A program made the translations under genes and the position numbers. Shown here piece after piece: positions 1 to 6,402 of a stretch of DNA of 12,499 nucleotides (the first letter of the stretch is position 1; every line of letters begins with the position of its first letter). The DNA is from Phycisphaerales bacterium (GTDB taxonomy: Bacteria > Planctomycetota > Phycisphaerae > Sedimentisphaerales > Anaerohalosphaeraceae): assembly GCA_011048645.1 (NCBI GenBank), contig DSDR01000218.1:1-12499 (forward strand), given 5' to 3'. Below the pieces are notes generated by a model. The model saw nothing but the letters and a program-made list of their open reading frames with translations, had not been told where the DNA came from and ran no database searches.

Positions 1-868
1 GATCTGGATGCAGTTGACCAGCGGCGACAACAAGGATATGGAACGGGTCGTCGAGGCGGTCGATGCGTATTTTCAGAAACATCCGCCGCCGGCGCCGCTG
101 GAGCATCACTGGGCGGGTCTGACCTATATCAACATCATCTGGCAGGACAAGATGGTCTGGGGGATGCTGCAATCGTTCCTCGGCAGTTTTCTGGTGGTCT
201 TTATTATGATGTCGATCCTGTTCCGTTCGCCGCTGTGGGGCCTGTTGTGTATGGTTCCGCTGACCATTACCATCGCGGCGATTTACGGGGTGATCGGATT
301 TGTCGGAAAGGATTACGATATGCCGGTGGCGGTGCTCAGTGCGTTGACGCTGGGGATGGCGGTGGACTTTGCGATTCACTTTCTCCAGCGCAGCCGGGAG
401 ATGCACAAGAAGAGCGGCTCCTGGGCCGGGACGGCGCCGGAGATGTTCGGCGAGCCGGCCCGCGCGATCAGTCGTAATGTGCTGGTGGTTGCGATCGGTT
501 TTTTGCCGCTGCTGGCTGCGCCGCTGGTGCCGTACAAGACCGTCGGTATTTTTCTGTGTGCGATCATGGCCGTATCGGGTATTATCACTCTGCTGGCGCT
601 GCCGGCGGTGATGGCGGTTGCCGAATCGCGGCTGTTCAAGAAGCCCGCTCAGATCGAATCGGTGTCCTGCAATTGCAGCTTTTGTTTGGTTATTTCCATT
701 GCCGTGGTGGTGCTGATTGCCCTGAATCTGCATCAGTACTGGCAGATGGGTGTGACCAAACTGACGGTCGTCAGCCTGGCCGTGGTGCCGGTGTTGATGC
801 TGGCCTGCGGTCTGATGGCCCGACGCAAGGCGTGCAAAGCGGAAATAAAAGATCAAAATGCAAAATGA
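1..868 (+). CDS. MMPL/RND-family inner-membrane exporter, C-terminal part (5' end outside window)
   Basis: The reading frame is already open at the window edge (first whole codon at base 2), so this is the C-terminal portion of a longer protein. Counting from the Met at base 8, it has a short periplasmic stretch and then hydrophobic segments at about 51-72, 77-99, 105-127, 155-174 and 177-205. This is the usual five-helix block after the second periplasmic loop of RND/MMPL transporters. The third helix carries the G-M-A-V-D-F-A-I-H-F motif (116-125), whose Asp matches the conserved proton-relay Asp of the family. Unusually, the protein continues with a C-N-C-S-F-C cluster (221-226) and two more hydrophobic segments (about 222-241, 251-271). 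The cargo cannot be read from the sequence. The next two genes, a LolA-like periplasmic protein and a beta-barrel, suggest export of a lipid or hydrophobic molecule to the outer membrane. Its last codons lie inside an A-rich repeat. Confidence 0.85.
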   Translation, partial: IWMQLTSGDNKDMERVVEAVDAYFQKHPPPAPLEHHWAGLTYINIIWQDKMVWGMLQSFLGSFLVVFIMMSILFRSPLWGLLCMVPLTITIAAIYGVIGFVGKDYDMPVAVLSALTLGMAVDFAIHFLQRSREMHKKSGSWAGTAPEMFGEPARAISRNVLVVAIGFLPLLAAPLVPYKTVGIFLCAIMAVSGIITLLALPAVMAVAESRLFKKPAQIESVSCNCSFCLVISIAVVVLIALNLHQYWQMGVTKLTVVSLAVVPVLMLACGLMARRKACKAEIKDQNAK

Positions 869-896
869 AAAATGACAGATTAAAAATCAAAATGTG
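850..896 (+). repeat. Degenerate A-rich junction repeat (element 1)
   Basis: The junction is made of near-repeated words: ATCAAAATG at 852-860, CAAAATG at 861-867, AAAAATG near 869-874 and ATCAAAATG again at 886-894. It straddles the exporter stop codon (866-868), so the last residues of that protein (around I-K-D-Q-N-A-K) are encoded by it. It ends just before the likely ribosome binding site GAGGT (896-900) of the next gene. No stable hairpin is obvious. Confidence 0.55.
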
Positions 897-906
897 AGGT
901 GCTCTT

Positions 907-1740
907 ATGAAACGCAAAATGGCCGGATTCTTTGTGACAAGTTTTATATTTTCTGTGATTGTGCTTGCGCATAATGTGCAGGCGCAAACGCCGTCGGTCG
1001 ATGAAATCATTACCCAGGCCAACCATGTGGCCTATTATCAGGGTCAGGACGGCAAGAGCAAGGTCAAGATGACCATCACCGACCGGCAGGGCCGGACGCG
1101 CAATCGCGAATTCATTATTCTGCGCAAGAACGACCCGGACAACGACGATCAGAAATATTTTGTCTATTTCCAGGCGCCGGCCGATGTGCGGCGGATGGTC
1201 TTTATGGTGCACAAGTACGCCGCTTTGGACAAGGACGACGACCGCTGGCTGTATCTGCCGAATCTGGATTTGGTGCGGCGCATTGCCGCCGGCGACAAAC
1301 GCACCAGCTTTGTCGGCTCAGACTTTTTGTATGAGGATGTGTCCGGGCGCAGTCTGCTGGAAGATACGCACGAGCTGCTCCGCACCACCGAGGAGTACTA
1401 TGTCATTAAAAGTGTGCCCAAAAAACCGGAGACGGTCGAGTTTACGTATTTTCTGGTTTTTATCGATAAAACGACGTTTATGCCGATGAAGATGGAGTAT
1501 TATGAAAAGGACGAGTCGCTCTATCGCGTCATCGAATCCAAAAAACTTGAGATGATCAAGGCCAAAGAAGACGGCAAAGAGGTCGAATATCCGACGGTGA
1601 CGCAGTCCGTCGTCAAAGACCTCAAAAGCGGCAGCGCCACCGAGATGACCTTTTCCGACATCCAGTACAATCTTGGCCTAAACGACACGATCTTTACCGA
1701 ACGCTACCTGAAACGCCCGCCGCGCGAAGCGATGCGGTAA
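907..1740 (+). CDS. LolA-like outer membrane lipoprotein-sorting protein (periplasmic)
   Basis: A 277-residue protein. A basic start (M-K-R-K), a hydrophobic core at about 7-21 and V-Q-A before Q27 form a signal peptide, probably cut after residue 26, so the mature protein is periplasmic. The body has the features of the 'outer membrane lipoprotein-sorting protein' family (LolA/LolB-like fold). D-D-R-W-L-Y-L-P lies at 111-118, an R-R-I-A-A-G-D-K-R stretch at 124-132, and S-F-V-G-S-D-F-L-Y-E-D-V at 134-145. There is no lipobox Cys after the signal, so it looks soluble rather than lipidated. The start is supported by GAGGT at 896-900. In this family the gene is often next to an MMPL exporter, as here. 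It probably carries the exporter's hydrophobic cargo across the periplasm. The cargo itself is unknown, and this is not a confident orthologue of classical LolA. Confidence 0.82.
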   Translation: MKRKMAGFFVTSFIFSVIVLAHNVQAQTPSVDEIITQANHVAYYQGQDGKSKVKMTITDRQGRTRNREFIILRKNDPDNDDQKYFVYFQAPADVRRMVFMVHKYAALDKDDDRWLYLPNLDLVRRIAAGDKRTSFVGSDFLYEDVSGRSLLEDTHELLRTTEEYYVIKSVPKKPETVEFTYFLVFIDKTTFMPMKMEYYEKDESLYRVIESKKLEMIKAKEDGKEVEYPTVTQSVVKDLKSGSATEMTFSDIQYNLGLNDTIFTERYLKRPPREAMR

Positions 1741-1741
1741 A

Positions 1742-1771
1742 CAAAAGGAAAAAGGAAAAAGGTAAAAGGCA
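1742..1771 (+). repeat. Purine-rich degenerate junction repeat (element 2)
   Basis: Directly after the LolA-like stop codon lie four tandem near-copies of an A/G word: AAAAGG, AAAAAGG, AAAAAGG and TAAAAGG (1743-1769). They contain several potential Shine-Dalgarno-like AAGG cores, but sit more than 40 bases from the next start codon (1813). That gene has its own TGAGGT at 1801-1806. A short CCCC-AAA-GGGG hairpin (1776-1786) follows. Confidence 0.45.
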
Positions 1772-1812
1772 AACACCCCAAAGGGGCGGAAGATAATACC
1801 TGAGGTTTTACG

Positions 1813-3093
1813 ATGGGCAAAGCAATCTTTAAGAAAACAGGTATCGGAATAATATCTCTTTTGCTTGCCGCTCTTGTCTTTGCCGATGAAGGCGGGTCGT
1901 TTTGGGACGACTTTTCTCCGCCTCAGATTCACGGGTTTTATGAGATGCGCGGAGGGTATCGCACGCAGAACGACCGCTATCAGAAAGACAAGTCGGTGAT
2001 GGAAACCCGCTTGCAGATTGAGGCGTCCACCTTCACCGACTGGGCGGATTTCAAGTTCAAAGGCGATCTGCTGGGCGATTTTGTGCTGGAAGAGGGCGAC
2101 TTTGATTTTCGCGAGGGCTGGGTGTTTGCCCGTCCGACCGAGTACCTGGATGTCAAAATCGGTCGGCAGATTTTGACCTGGGGAACGGGCGATTTGTTGT
2201 TTATCAATGACCTGTTCCCCAAAGACTGGCAGGCGTTTTTCATCGGGCGCGATGTGGATTACCTCAAAGCGCCGTCCGACGCGGCCAAGCTGAGTTTTTT
2301 TACCGAGCTGATCAACATTGATATCGTCTATACGCCGCAGTTTGATCCCGACCGATATGTTCGGGGCGAACGGTTGTCGTATTGGTATGCCCCTGAGAAT
2401 CGACGCGCCGGCCGCGACCGACGCACGCCGGCCGAGCGGCCTGATGACTGGTTTCGTGACGATGAAATTGCCGTGCGGCTGTATCGCACCATCAGCAACT
2501 ATGAGGTGGCGCTGTACGGCTACCGCGGCTTTTGGAAAAGTCCCGCCGGACAGTCGCCGACGACGGGCCGACCGATTTTTCCGGATCTGAATGCGTACGG
2601 CGCCAGCGTCCGCGGTCCGCTGGGTTCGGGTATTGCCAATGCCGAAATAGGCTACTACGAATCCGCCGATGATAAAAGCGGCAAAGACCCGCTGATTAAC
2701 AATTCCGAGATGCGCTATCTGGTCGGCTACACGCAGGAAATCGTCGCCGATCTGAACGCCGGCGTGCAGTACTATATCGAACAGATGCTGGACTACAGCG
2801 CCTATAAGCGTTCGCACCCGACCGGCTCGAAGCGGCGCGACCGCGACCGGCACGTGGTGACGCTGCGGCTGACCCAGCTGCTGTGGAATCAGAATCTTGA
2901 GCTGTCGATGTTTACGTACTACAGTCCCAGCGACAATGACGCCTATCTGCGTCCGAGTATTCACTACAAGGCCACGGATCATCTGGCGCTTGAAACCGGC
3001 GCCAATGTCTTTGTGGGCAAATCGCCGCACACGTTCTTCGGCCAGTTCGAAGACAACACCAACATTTATGCCGCCGTACGATACAGCTTCTAA
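1813..3093 (+). CDS. Outer-membrane beta-barrel protein (DUF1302-like porin/export family)
   Basis: A 426-residue protein. M-G-K-A-I-F-K-K and a hydrophobic run ending L-V-F-A form a signal peptide, probably cut after Ala24. The mature protein is rich in alternating polar/aromatic strands with short Gly/Asp/Asn turns. It ends in V-R-Y-S-F, the C-terminal Phe with Tyr at -2 typical of substrates of the BAM assembly machine. A G-R-Q-I-L-T-W-G motif at 117-124, followed by a D-L-L-F-I-N-D-L-F-P stretch, resembles the GRQ...WG motif of DUF1302-type barrels. Those are repeatedly encoded beside MMPL/RND exporters. A basic R/D-rich loop near 197-211 is probably surface or periplasmic. The start is supported by TGAGGT at 1801-1806. 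I infer that it is the outer-membrane part of the exporter/LolA-like cassette. Barrel identity is good, the exact family less certain. Confidence 0.8.
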   Translation: MGKAIFKKTGIGIISLLLAALVFADEGGSFWDDFSPPQIHGFYEMRGGYRTQNDRYQKDKSVMETRLQIEASTFTDWADFKFKGDLLGDFVLEEGDFDFREGWVFARPTEYLDVKIGRQILTWGTGDLLFINDLFPKDWQAFFIGRDVDYLKAPSDAAKLSFFTELINIDIVYTPQFDPDRYVRGERLSYWYAPENRRAGRDRRTPAERPDDWFRDDEIAVRLYRTISNYEVALYGYRGFWKSPAGQSPTTGRPIFPDLNAYGASVRGPLGSGIANAEIGYYESADDKSGKDPLINNSEMRYLVGYTQEIVADLNAGVQYYIEQMLDYSAYKRSHPTGSKRRDRDRHVVTLRLTQLLWNQNLELSMFTYYSPSDNDAYLRPSIHYKATDHLALETGANVFVGKSPHTFFGQFEDNTNIYAAVRYSF

Positions 3094-4516
3094 GGGGGGC
3101 GCGTTCGAAGACAAGGCGGCACAATGGATTGCGTCGCACTGTCTGCTTGACGGGATCAGCGGTCTGCTGCTGGCGGTCTCCGGCGGGGCCGATTCCGTGG
3201 CTTTGGCGGCGGTGCTGCATCGGCTGGTCGCCGCCGGACGGCTCAACGTACGGCTGGTCGTCGGGCATGTCAATCATACGCTGCGCGGCGACGCATCGAA
3301 CGGGGATGAGGCGTTTGTTCGAGCGATGGCCGAGCGGCTGAGTCTGCCCTGTGTTTGTCGGCGGGTGGATGTACGCGGTTCTGCCCAAAAACAGAAACTA
3401 TCGATTGAGACCGCCGCACGGTCTTTGCGGCTCGATGCATTGGCGGCGCTGGCAAATGAATCCAACTGCCAGGCGGTTGCAACCGGCCACCAGACCGACG
3501 ATCAGGCCGAAACCGTTGTGCATCGACTGATGCGGGGTACGGCCCTTAGCGGTTTGTGCGGCATTCGGCCGATGACGGTGCTCAACGGACGGCGGTTCGT
3601 GCGTCCGCTGCTGACAGTGCGGCGGGCGGAGATTGAAGCGTATCTGAGGGATTGCGGTTGGGTGTGGCGCGACGATGCGACCAATCGGTCATATGCGTTT
3701 ACGCGAAATCGGATTCGCCATCGGCTGCTGCCGGCCTTGCACAAGCAATCGCCCGATGTGGCGGCCCGACTGCGGCGGCTGGCCGAATGCGGGCATTGGG
3801 CGCGGCTCCGCGTGGAATCGACCGCCGATTTGGTCAAGCCCGTTGATCGCAGCGAGCATACTTTGTCATACAGCCGTTCTGAGTTTATCCGGCAGTCGCC
3901 GTGGGTACAGGTCGAATTGATCGGGCGGGCGATTTGTGCATTGGGGGGCGGATTACGCGACGTAACAAGTCGTCATTATCGAGAATTGATGGCGAAAGCC
4001 GCCCGTGCGGATTCGGCGAAAATCACCTGGCCGGGCCGTCTTGCCGTGAGCGTGGAGGCCGACAGATTGACCTTTTCTGCGCCCATCGAGAGGCTGTCTG
4101 TGTTTCCGAGTGAACCGGTGGCTGTTTCTATCGGAACGGTTGCTGACTTTGGCCCCTATACAATCCGGATTAATTATGTTGACATTAAAGGCAAGGATTT
4201 CTTTGATTATCTGGCAAACAAGCCCCCCTGTACGGAATGGCTGGATGCCGAGCGAATCGAAGGTCCGCTGGTGGCACGCCAAATCAGGCCGGGCGACCGG
4301 TTTTGGCCTCTGGGGCTGGGGCATGAGAAAAAAGTTGCCCGATTTTTGCAGGATTCCCAAATACTAAAACCACAAAGACAAAGCGTTTTTGTGCTGGCCG
4401 ACACAAAAAAAATCATCTATCTGGCACCGCTGAGGCTGGATGAACGGGCAAAAGTGTCAAAACGAACAAAAAAAATTCTCAAAATTAATATCTTCTATCG
4501 AGATAAAGACGCTTGA
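3068..4516 (+). CDS. tilS: tRNA(Ile)-lysidine synthetase TilS
   Basis: A 482-residue PP-loop ATPase that converts C34 of the AUA-reading tRNA-Ile to lysidine, using ATP and lysine in the cytoplasm; normally essential. The ATP-binding P-loop S-G-G-A-D-S is at 38-43. It is followed by H-V-N-H-T-L-R-G, by a T-D-D-Q-A-E-T signature (usually L/T-D-D-Q-A-E-T) and by R-D-D-A-T-N plus T-R-N-R-I-R-H. The C-terminal TilS domain starts near residue 400 ([11 protein letters not shown]). Length is normal. ATG 3068 is the only ATG/GTG/TTG between the upstream gene's end and the P-loop, so I chose it although no ribosome binding site is visible. It overlaps the barrel gene by 26 bases, suggesting translational coupling. 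The last 50 or so residues are AT- and Lys-rich with two A8 runs (4405-4412, 4468-4475). The 3' end overlaps the convergent DUF2442 gene by 22 bases. Confidence 0.95.
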   Translation: MPPYDTASKGGAFEDKAAQWIASHCLLDGISGLLLAVSGGADSVALAAVLHRLVAAGRLNVRLVVGHVNHTLRGDASNGDEAFVRAMAERLSLPCVCRRVDVRGSAQKQKLSIETAARSLRLDALAALANESNCQAVATGHQTDDQAETVVHRLMRGTALSGLCGIRPMTVLNGRRFVRPLLTVRRAEIEAYLRDCGWVWRDDATNRSYAFTRNRIRHRLLPALHKQSPDVAARLRRLAECGHWARLRVESTADLVKPVDRSEHTLSYSRSEFIRQSPWVQVELIGRAICALGGGLRDVTSRHYRELMAKAARADSAKITWPGRLAVSVEADRLTFSAPIERLSVFPSEPVAVSIGTVADFGPYTIRINYVDIKGKDFFDYLANKPPCTEWLDAERIEGPLVARQIRPGDRFWPLGLGHEKKVARFLQDSQILKPQRQSVFVLADTKKIIYLAPLRLDERAKVSKRTKKILKINIFYRDKDA

Positions 4517-4752
4517 GAAACCATATCATAAAGCGTTTCCGGAGCTATATCTGCCCCATTAGGCCATGCAATCGTGCCGCCTTCAATTTGAGCCTGCTTA
4601 AAAAAAGCCTTGTCTTCTAATGGCGCAAAGATTGGTCCTTTATGGAGATATGTTGAAAAATCGACATCACCCGAAGTGTTGTCATCAAATGTCAAGTGAT
4701 AAACATAATCTCTTTTGTATTGTATCTTGGTCAGTTCGTTACAATTCCACAT
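4495..4752 (-). CDS. DUF2442 domain protein
   Basis: An 85-residue protein with the features of DUF2442. The N-terminus is M-W-N-C-N-E-L-T-K, followed by a [15 protein letters not shown] strand region. The C-terminal signature [18 protein letters not shown] lies at about 58-75. The biochemical role of the family is unknown. It commonly sits next to a DUF4160 gene, and the pair has been regarded as toxin-antitoxin-like by arrangement only. Here it lies 4 bases after the DUF4160 stop codon. GGAG (4760-4763) at the end of DUF4160 is the likely ribosome binding site, so the two were one translation-coupled unit. Base composition is far lower in GC than the surrounding housekeeping genes, which suggests acquisition. 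Its 3' end runs 22 bases into the antisense of tilS. Unlike its partner it appears intact. Confidence 0.85.
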   Translation of the reverse strand: MWNCNELTKIQYKRDYVYHLTFDDNTSGDVDFSTYLHKGPIFAPLEDKAFFKQAQIEGGTIAWPNGADIAPETLYDMVSQASLSR

Positions 4753-4756
4753 ATTT

Positions 4757-5015
4757 TTACTCCAAAGGATTGACTTTGTTGATTTCTTCTCCTATTTTTG
4801 CCAATTCCCAATTGCACATAAGATCCTCGCTATGCAAATCAATCCATTCCCTTATGAGTCTCAACGCAGTTCTTGATTTAATATCTCCCTATGATATTTC
4901 CACGAAAATCAATGACGGCTTTTTGGTCTTGATACTCAACATGGATATGTGGAGGATTGTGGTCGTCATAAAACATCCGAACAATAATTCCAAAAAACAT
5001 TGAAATCACTGGCAT
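4757..5015 (-). pseudogene. DUF4160 domain protein, broken by a frameshift
   Basis: Read from ATG at 5015-5013, the first part gives a clear DUF4160 start: M-P-V-I-S-M-F-F-G-I-I-V-R-M, then Y-D-D-H-N-P-P-H-I-H-V-E-Y and K-A-V-I-D-F. It then meets a stop shortly after N-I-I-G-R-Y. The rest of the domain is intact in another frame: D-I-K-S-R-T-A-L-R-L-I-R-E-W, H-S-E-D-L, N-W-E-L-A-K, ending at a stop at 4759-4757. The switch lies near 4889-4892. Adding two A residues there (in the gene's sense) restores N-I-I-K-G-D-I-K-S-R-T and one continuous 86-residue frame, which matches my recollection of the family consensus. A 2-base deletion is therefore the simplest reading; a sequencing or assembly error is possible. 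The DUF4160 function is unknown; the H-N-P-P-H-x-H motif is its most conserved part. Confidence 0.85.
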
Positions 5016-5144
5016 ATATTGGCTCCCGACATATTGCACGATCTTCACGTCAAAACCACAGTCTAATACAAAAAGATGTAAAAATCAATATCTCCCTCCC
5101 GCTGGTTATATGGGGGATACTTTGCGGAATTCAGGCAAAAAATC

Positions 5145-5173
5145 TTGACAGGGGACCCGATTGGCTCTACATT
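5145..5173 (+). promoter_or_regulatory. Probable sigma-70 type promoter of gapA
   Basis: A perfect -35 hexamer TTGACA (5145-5150), a 17-base spacer and a -10 hexamer TACATT (5168-5173, four of six matches). This predicts a transcript start near 5180 and a leader of about 70 bases before the gapA ATG. It is the best promoter-like sequence in the gene-free 5016-5251 stretch and is correctly oriented. Upstream, 5016-5144 is AT-rich; it should contain the promoter of the DUF4160/DUF2442 pair on the other strand, but I see no convincing hexamer pair for it. Confidence 0.65.
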
Positions 5174-5234
5174 ACGCACTCTGTGAATCCGTATAACTGC
5201 GGAGAGTGTATGCAAATAGAGTGTTAACGTCTTT

Positions 5235-5251
5235 CGAAAAGGAGATTTTCG
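5235..5251 (+). promoter_or_regulatory. gapA ribosome binding site in the loop of a small hairpin
   Basis: CGAAAA (5235-5240) and TTTTCG (5246-5251) are perfect inverted arms around a five-base loop GGAGA (5241-5245). The ribosome binding site AAAAGGAG (5237-5244) is thus centred on the loop, immediately before ATG 5252. The stem is weak (two G-C pairs). It may present rather than hide the site. Confidence 0.5.
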
Positions 5252-6262
5252 ATGGCAACAAAGGTTGCAATTAATGGATTTGGTCGTATCGGCCGTGCGG
5301 TGGCTCGGATTATTATGGATCGTAAAGATTTGGAATTGGTCGCGATCAACGACCTGGCTGATAACAAGAGTCTGGCGCATCTGTTCAAGTATGACACGGT
5401 GTTCGGGCCGTGGAAGGGAACCGTCGAGGCGACCGAGGACAGCATCATCATCAACGGCAAATCCATCAAGTCGCTTGCCGAGCGGAATCCGGCCGATTTG
5501 CCGTGGGGCAAGATGGGTGTGGAAGTGGCGGTTGAATCCACCGGTATTTTCCGCTCGAAATCTTCCCCCAAGGGCGGATACGAAGACCACATCAAGGCCG
5601 GCGCCAAAAAGGTGATTCTGACCGTCCCGGCCAAGGATGACATCGACGCCACTGTCGTTCTGGGCGTCAATGACGCAGACATCACGGCGTCGACCAAATC
5701 GATTTCGAATGCAAGCTGTACGACCAACTGTCTGGCCCCGCTGGCCAAGGCGCTGGATGACGCATTCGGTATTGAAAAAGGCCTGATGGTTACGGTCCAC
5801 GGCTACACCAATGACCAGAATGTGTGCGATCAGATTCACAGCGATCTGCGTCGTGCCCGTGCGGCGGCTATGAACATTATTCCCACGACGACCGGCGCGG
5901 CCAAGGCCGTCGGGTTGGTCATTCCGCATCTGAAAGGCAAGCTGGACGGTTACGCCCTGCGCGTGCCGGTGATTACCGGCAGTTGTGTGGATCTGGTGGC
6001 CGATCTGAAGAAGGAAGTGACCAAAGAGGAAGTCAACGCCGCCGTCAAGAAGGCCGCCGAAGGCCCGCTCAAGGGGATTCTGGCCTATTGCGACGAGCCG
6101 ATCGTCAGCAGCGACATCATCGGCAACACCCATTCGAGCATCTTTGACTCGCTGTGCACGATGGTGCAGGGCAAGACCGTCAAGGTCGTCAGTTGGTATG
6201 ACAACGAATGGGGTTATTCCTGCCGTACCGTTGATATCATCGAACAAATCGCGAAGCTGTAA
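5252..6262 (+). CDS. gapA: Glyceraldehyde-3-phosphate dehydrogenase (NAD-type, phosphorylating)
   Basis: A 336-residue cytoplasmic tetramer-forming enzyme of glycolysis/gluconeogenesis: glyceraldehyde 3-phosphate + NAD + phosphate to 1,3-bisphosphoglycerate. The Rossmann motif N-G-F-G-R-I-G-R is at 8-15. A-I-N-D-L at 31-35 (Asp34 at the end of the second strand) favours NAD over NADP. The catalytic signature S-N-A-S-C-T-T-N-C spans 152-160 with nucleophile Cys156. The base-acting His is H183 in T-V-H-G-Y-T (Gly where many homologues have Ser or Ala). [10 protein letters not shown] at 211-220 binds phosphate, and W-Y-D-N-E-W-G-Y-S lies near the C-terminus. Length is typical. It has its own promoter and ribosome binding site upstream and a strong terminator downstream, so it can be transcribed alone. 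The product feeds Pgk, encoded next. Confidence 0.97.
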   Translation: MATKVAINGFGRIGRAVARIIMDRKDLELVAINDLADNKSLAHLFKYDTVFGPWKGTVEATEDSIIINGKSIKSLAERNPADLPWGKMGVEVAVESTGIFRSKSSPKGGYEDHIKAGAKKVILTVPAKDDIDATVVLGVNDADITASTKSISNASCTTNCLAPLAKALDDAFGIEKGLMVTVHGYTNDQNVCDQIHSDLRRARAAAMNIIPTTTGAAKAVGLVIPHLKGKLDGYALRVPVITGSCVDLVADLKKEVTKEEVNAAVKKAAEGPLKGILAYCDEPIVSSDIIGNTHSSIFDSLCTMVQGKTVKVVSWYDNEWGYSCRTVDIIEQIAKL

Positions 6263-6305
6263 ACAGCTTTTCGCCCATTCGGGCGCGATGCGTGTCACAG
6301 AGTCG

Positions 6306-6335
6306 AAAGCCCGCGCCTGGCCGCGGGCTTTTCTT
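6306..6335 (+). terminator. Intrinsic terminator after gapA
   Basis: A perfect 10-base stem, AAAGCCCGCG (6306-6315) and CGCGGGCTTT (6322-6331), around the loop CCTGGC, ending in TTTTCTT (6329-6335). It lies 43 bases after the gapA stop codon. It should largely separate gapA transcription from pgk. Confidence 0.85.
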
Positions 6336-6337
6336 GC

Positions 6338-6365
6338 TTACGGATGCGAAGACAAACCATACAAT
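6338..6365 (+). promoter_or_regulatory. Possible pgk promoter
   Basis: A good -10 hexamer TACAAT (6360-6365, five of six) lies after the gapA terminator and 37 bases before pgk. The only reasonably spaced -35 is TTACGG (6338-6343, 16-base spacer), which is weak. TTGCTT (6334-6339) is better but 20 bases away. The position fits a need for a fresh promoter after the terminator; the sequence evidence is modest. Confidence 0.35.
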
Positions 6366-6402
6366 AGACGACAAACAAAGGATTGTCTGAAAGGATAGGT
6401 CT

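Noticed and set aside
1776..1786. CCCC-AAA-GGGG hairpin after the LolA-like gene as a terminator
   Set aside because: A 4-base stem with no T-tract cannot be supported as a terminator.
2897..3067. Possible upstream start for tilS giving 57 extra residues
   Set aside because: The extension overlaps the barrel gene deeply and its sequence is Arg/Thr/Pro-rich, unlike any TilS N-terminus. ATG 3068 fits the family length.
1678..3273. Long open frame (531 codons) on the minus strand opposite the barrel gene
   Set aside because: It spans the junctions with both neighbours, its translation is Arg/Ala/Val-rich with no domain or signal I recognise, and the + strand frame has a signal peptide and a barrel ending. 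It is an antisense shadow of GC-rich codons.
5016..5144. Minus-strand promoter for the DUF4160/DUF2442 pair
   Set aside because: Candidates such as TTGATT with TATTAG have spacings (about 14 bases) too short for a sigma-70 promoter. Nothing else is convincing.
6254..6285. Small inverted repeats at the gapA end (AAGCTGT/ACAGCTT and CGCCC/GGGCG) as the terminator
   Set aside because: The stems are short and lack a proper T-tract. The 10-base stem at 6306-6331 with its T-rich end is much stronger.
5063..6298. 411-codon open frame on the minus strand opposite gapA
   Set aside because: The gapA frame carries all GAPDH signatures. The antisense product has no recognisable motif and is His/Arg/Gly-rich, as expected for a shadow frame.
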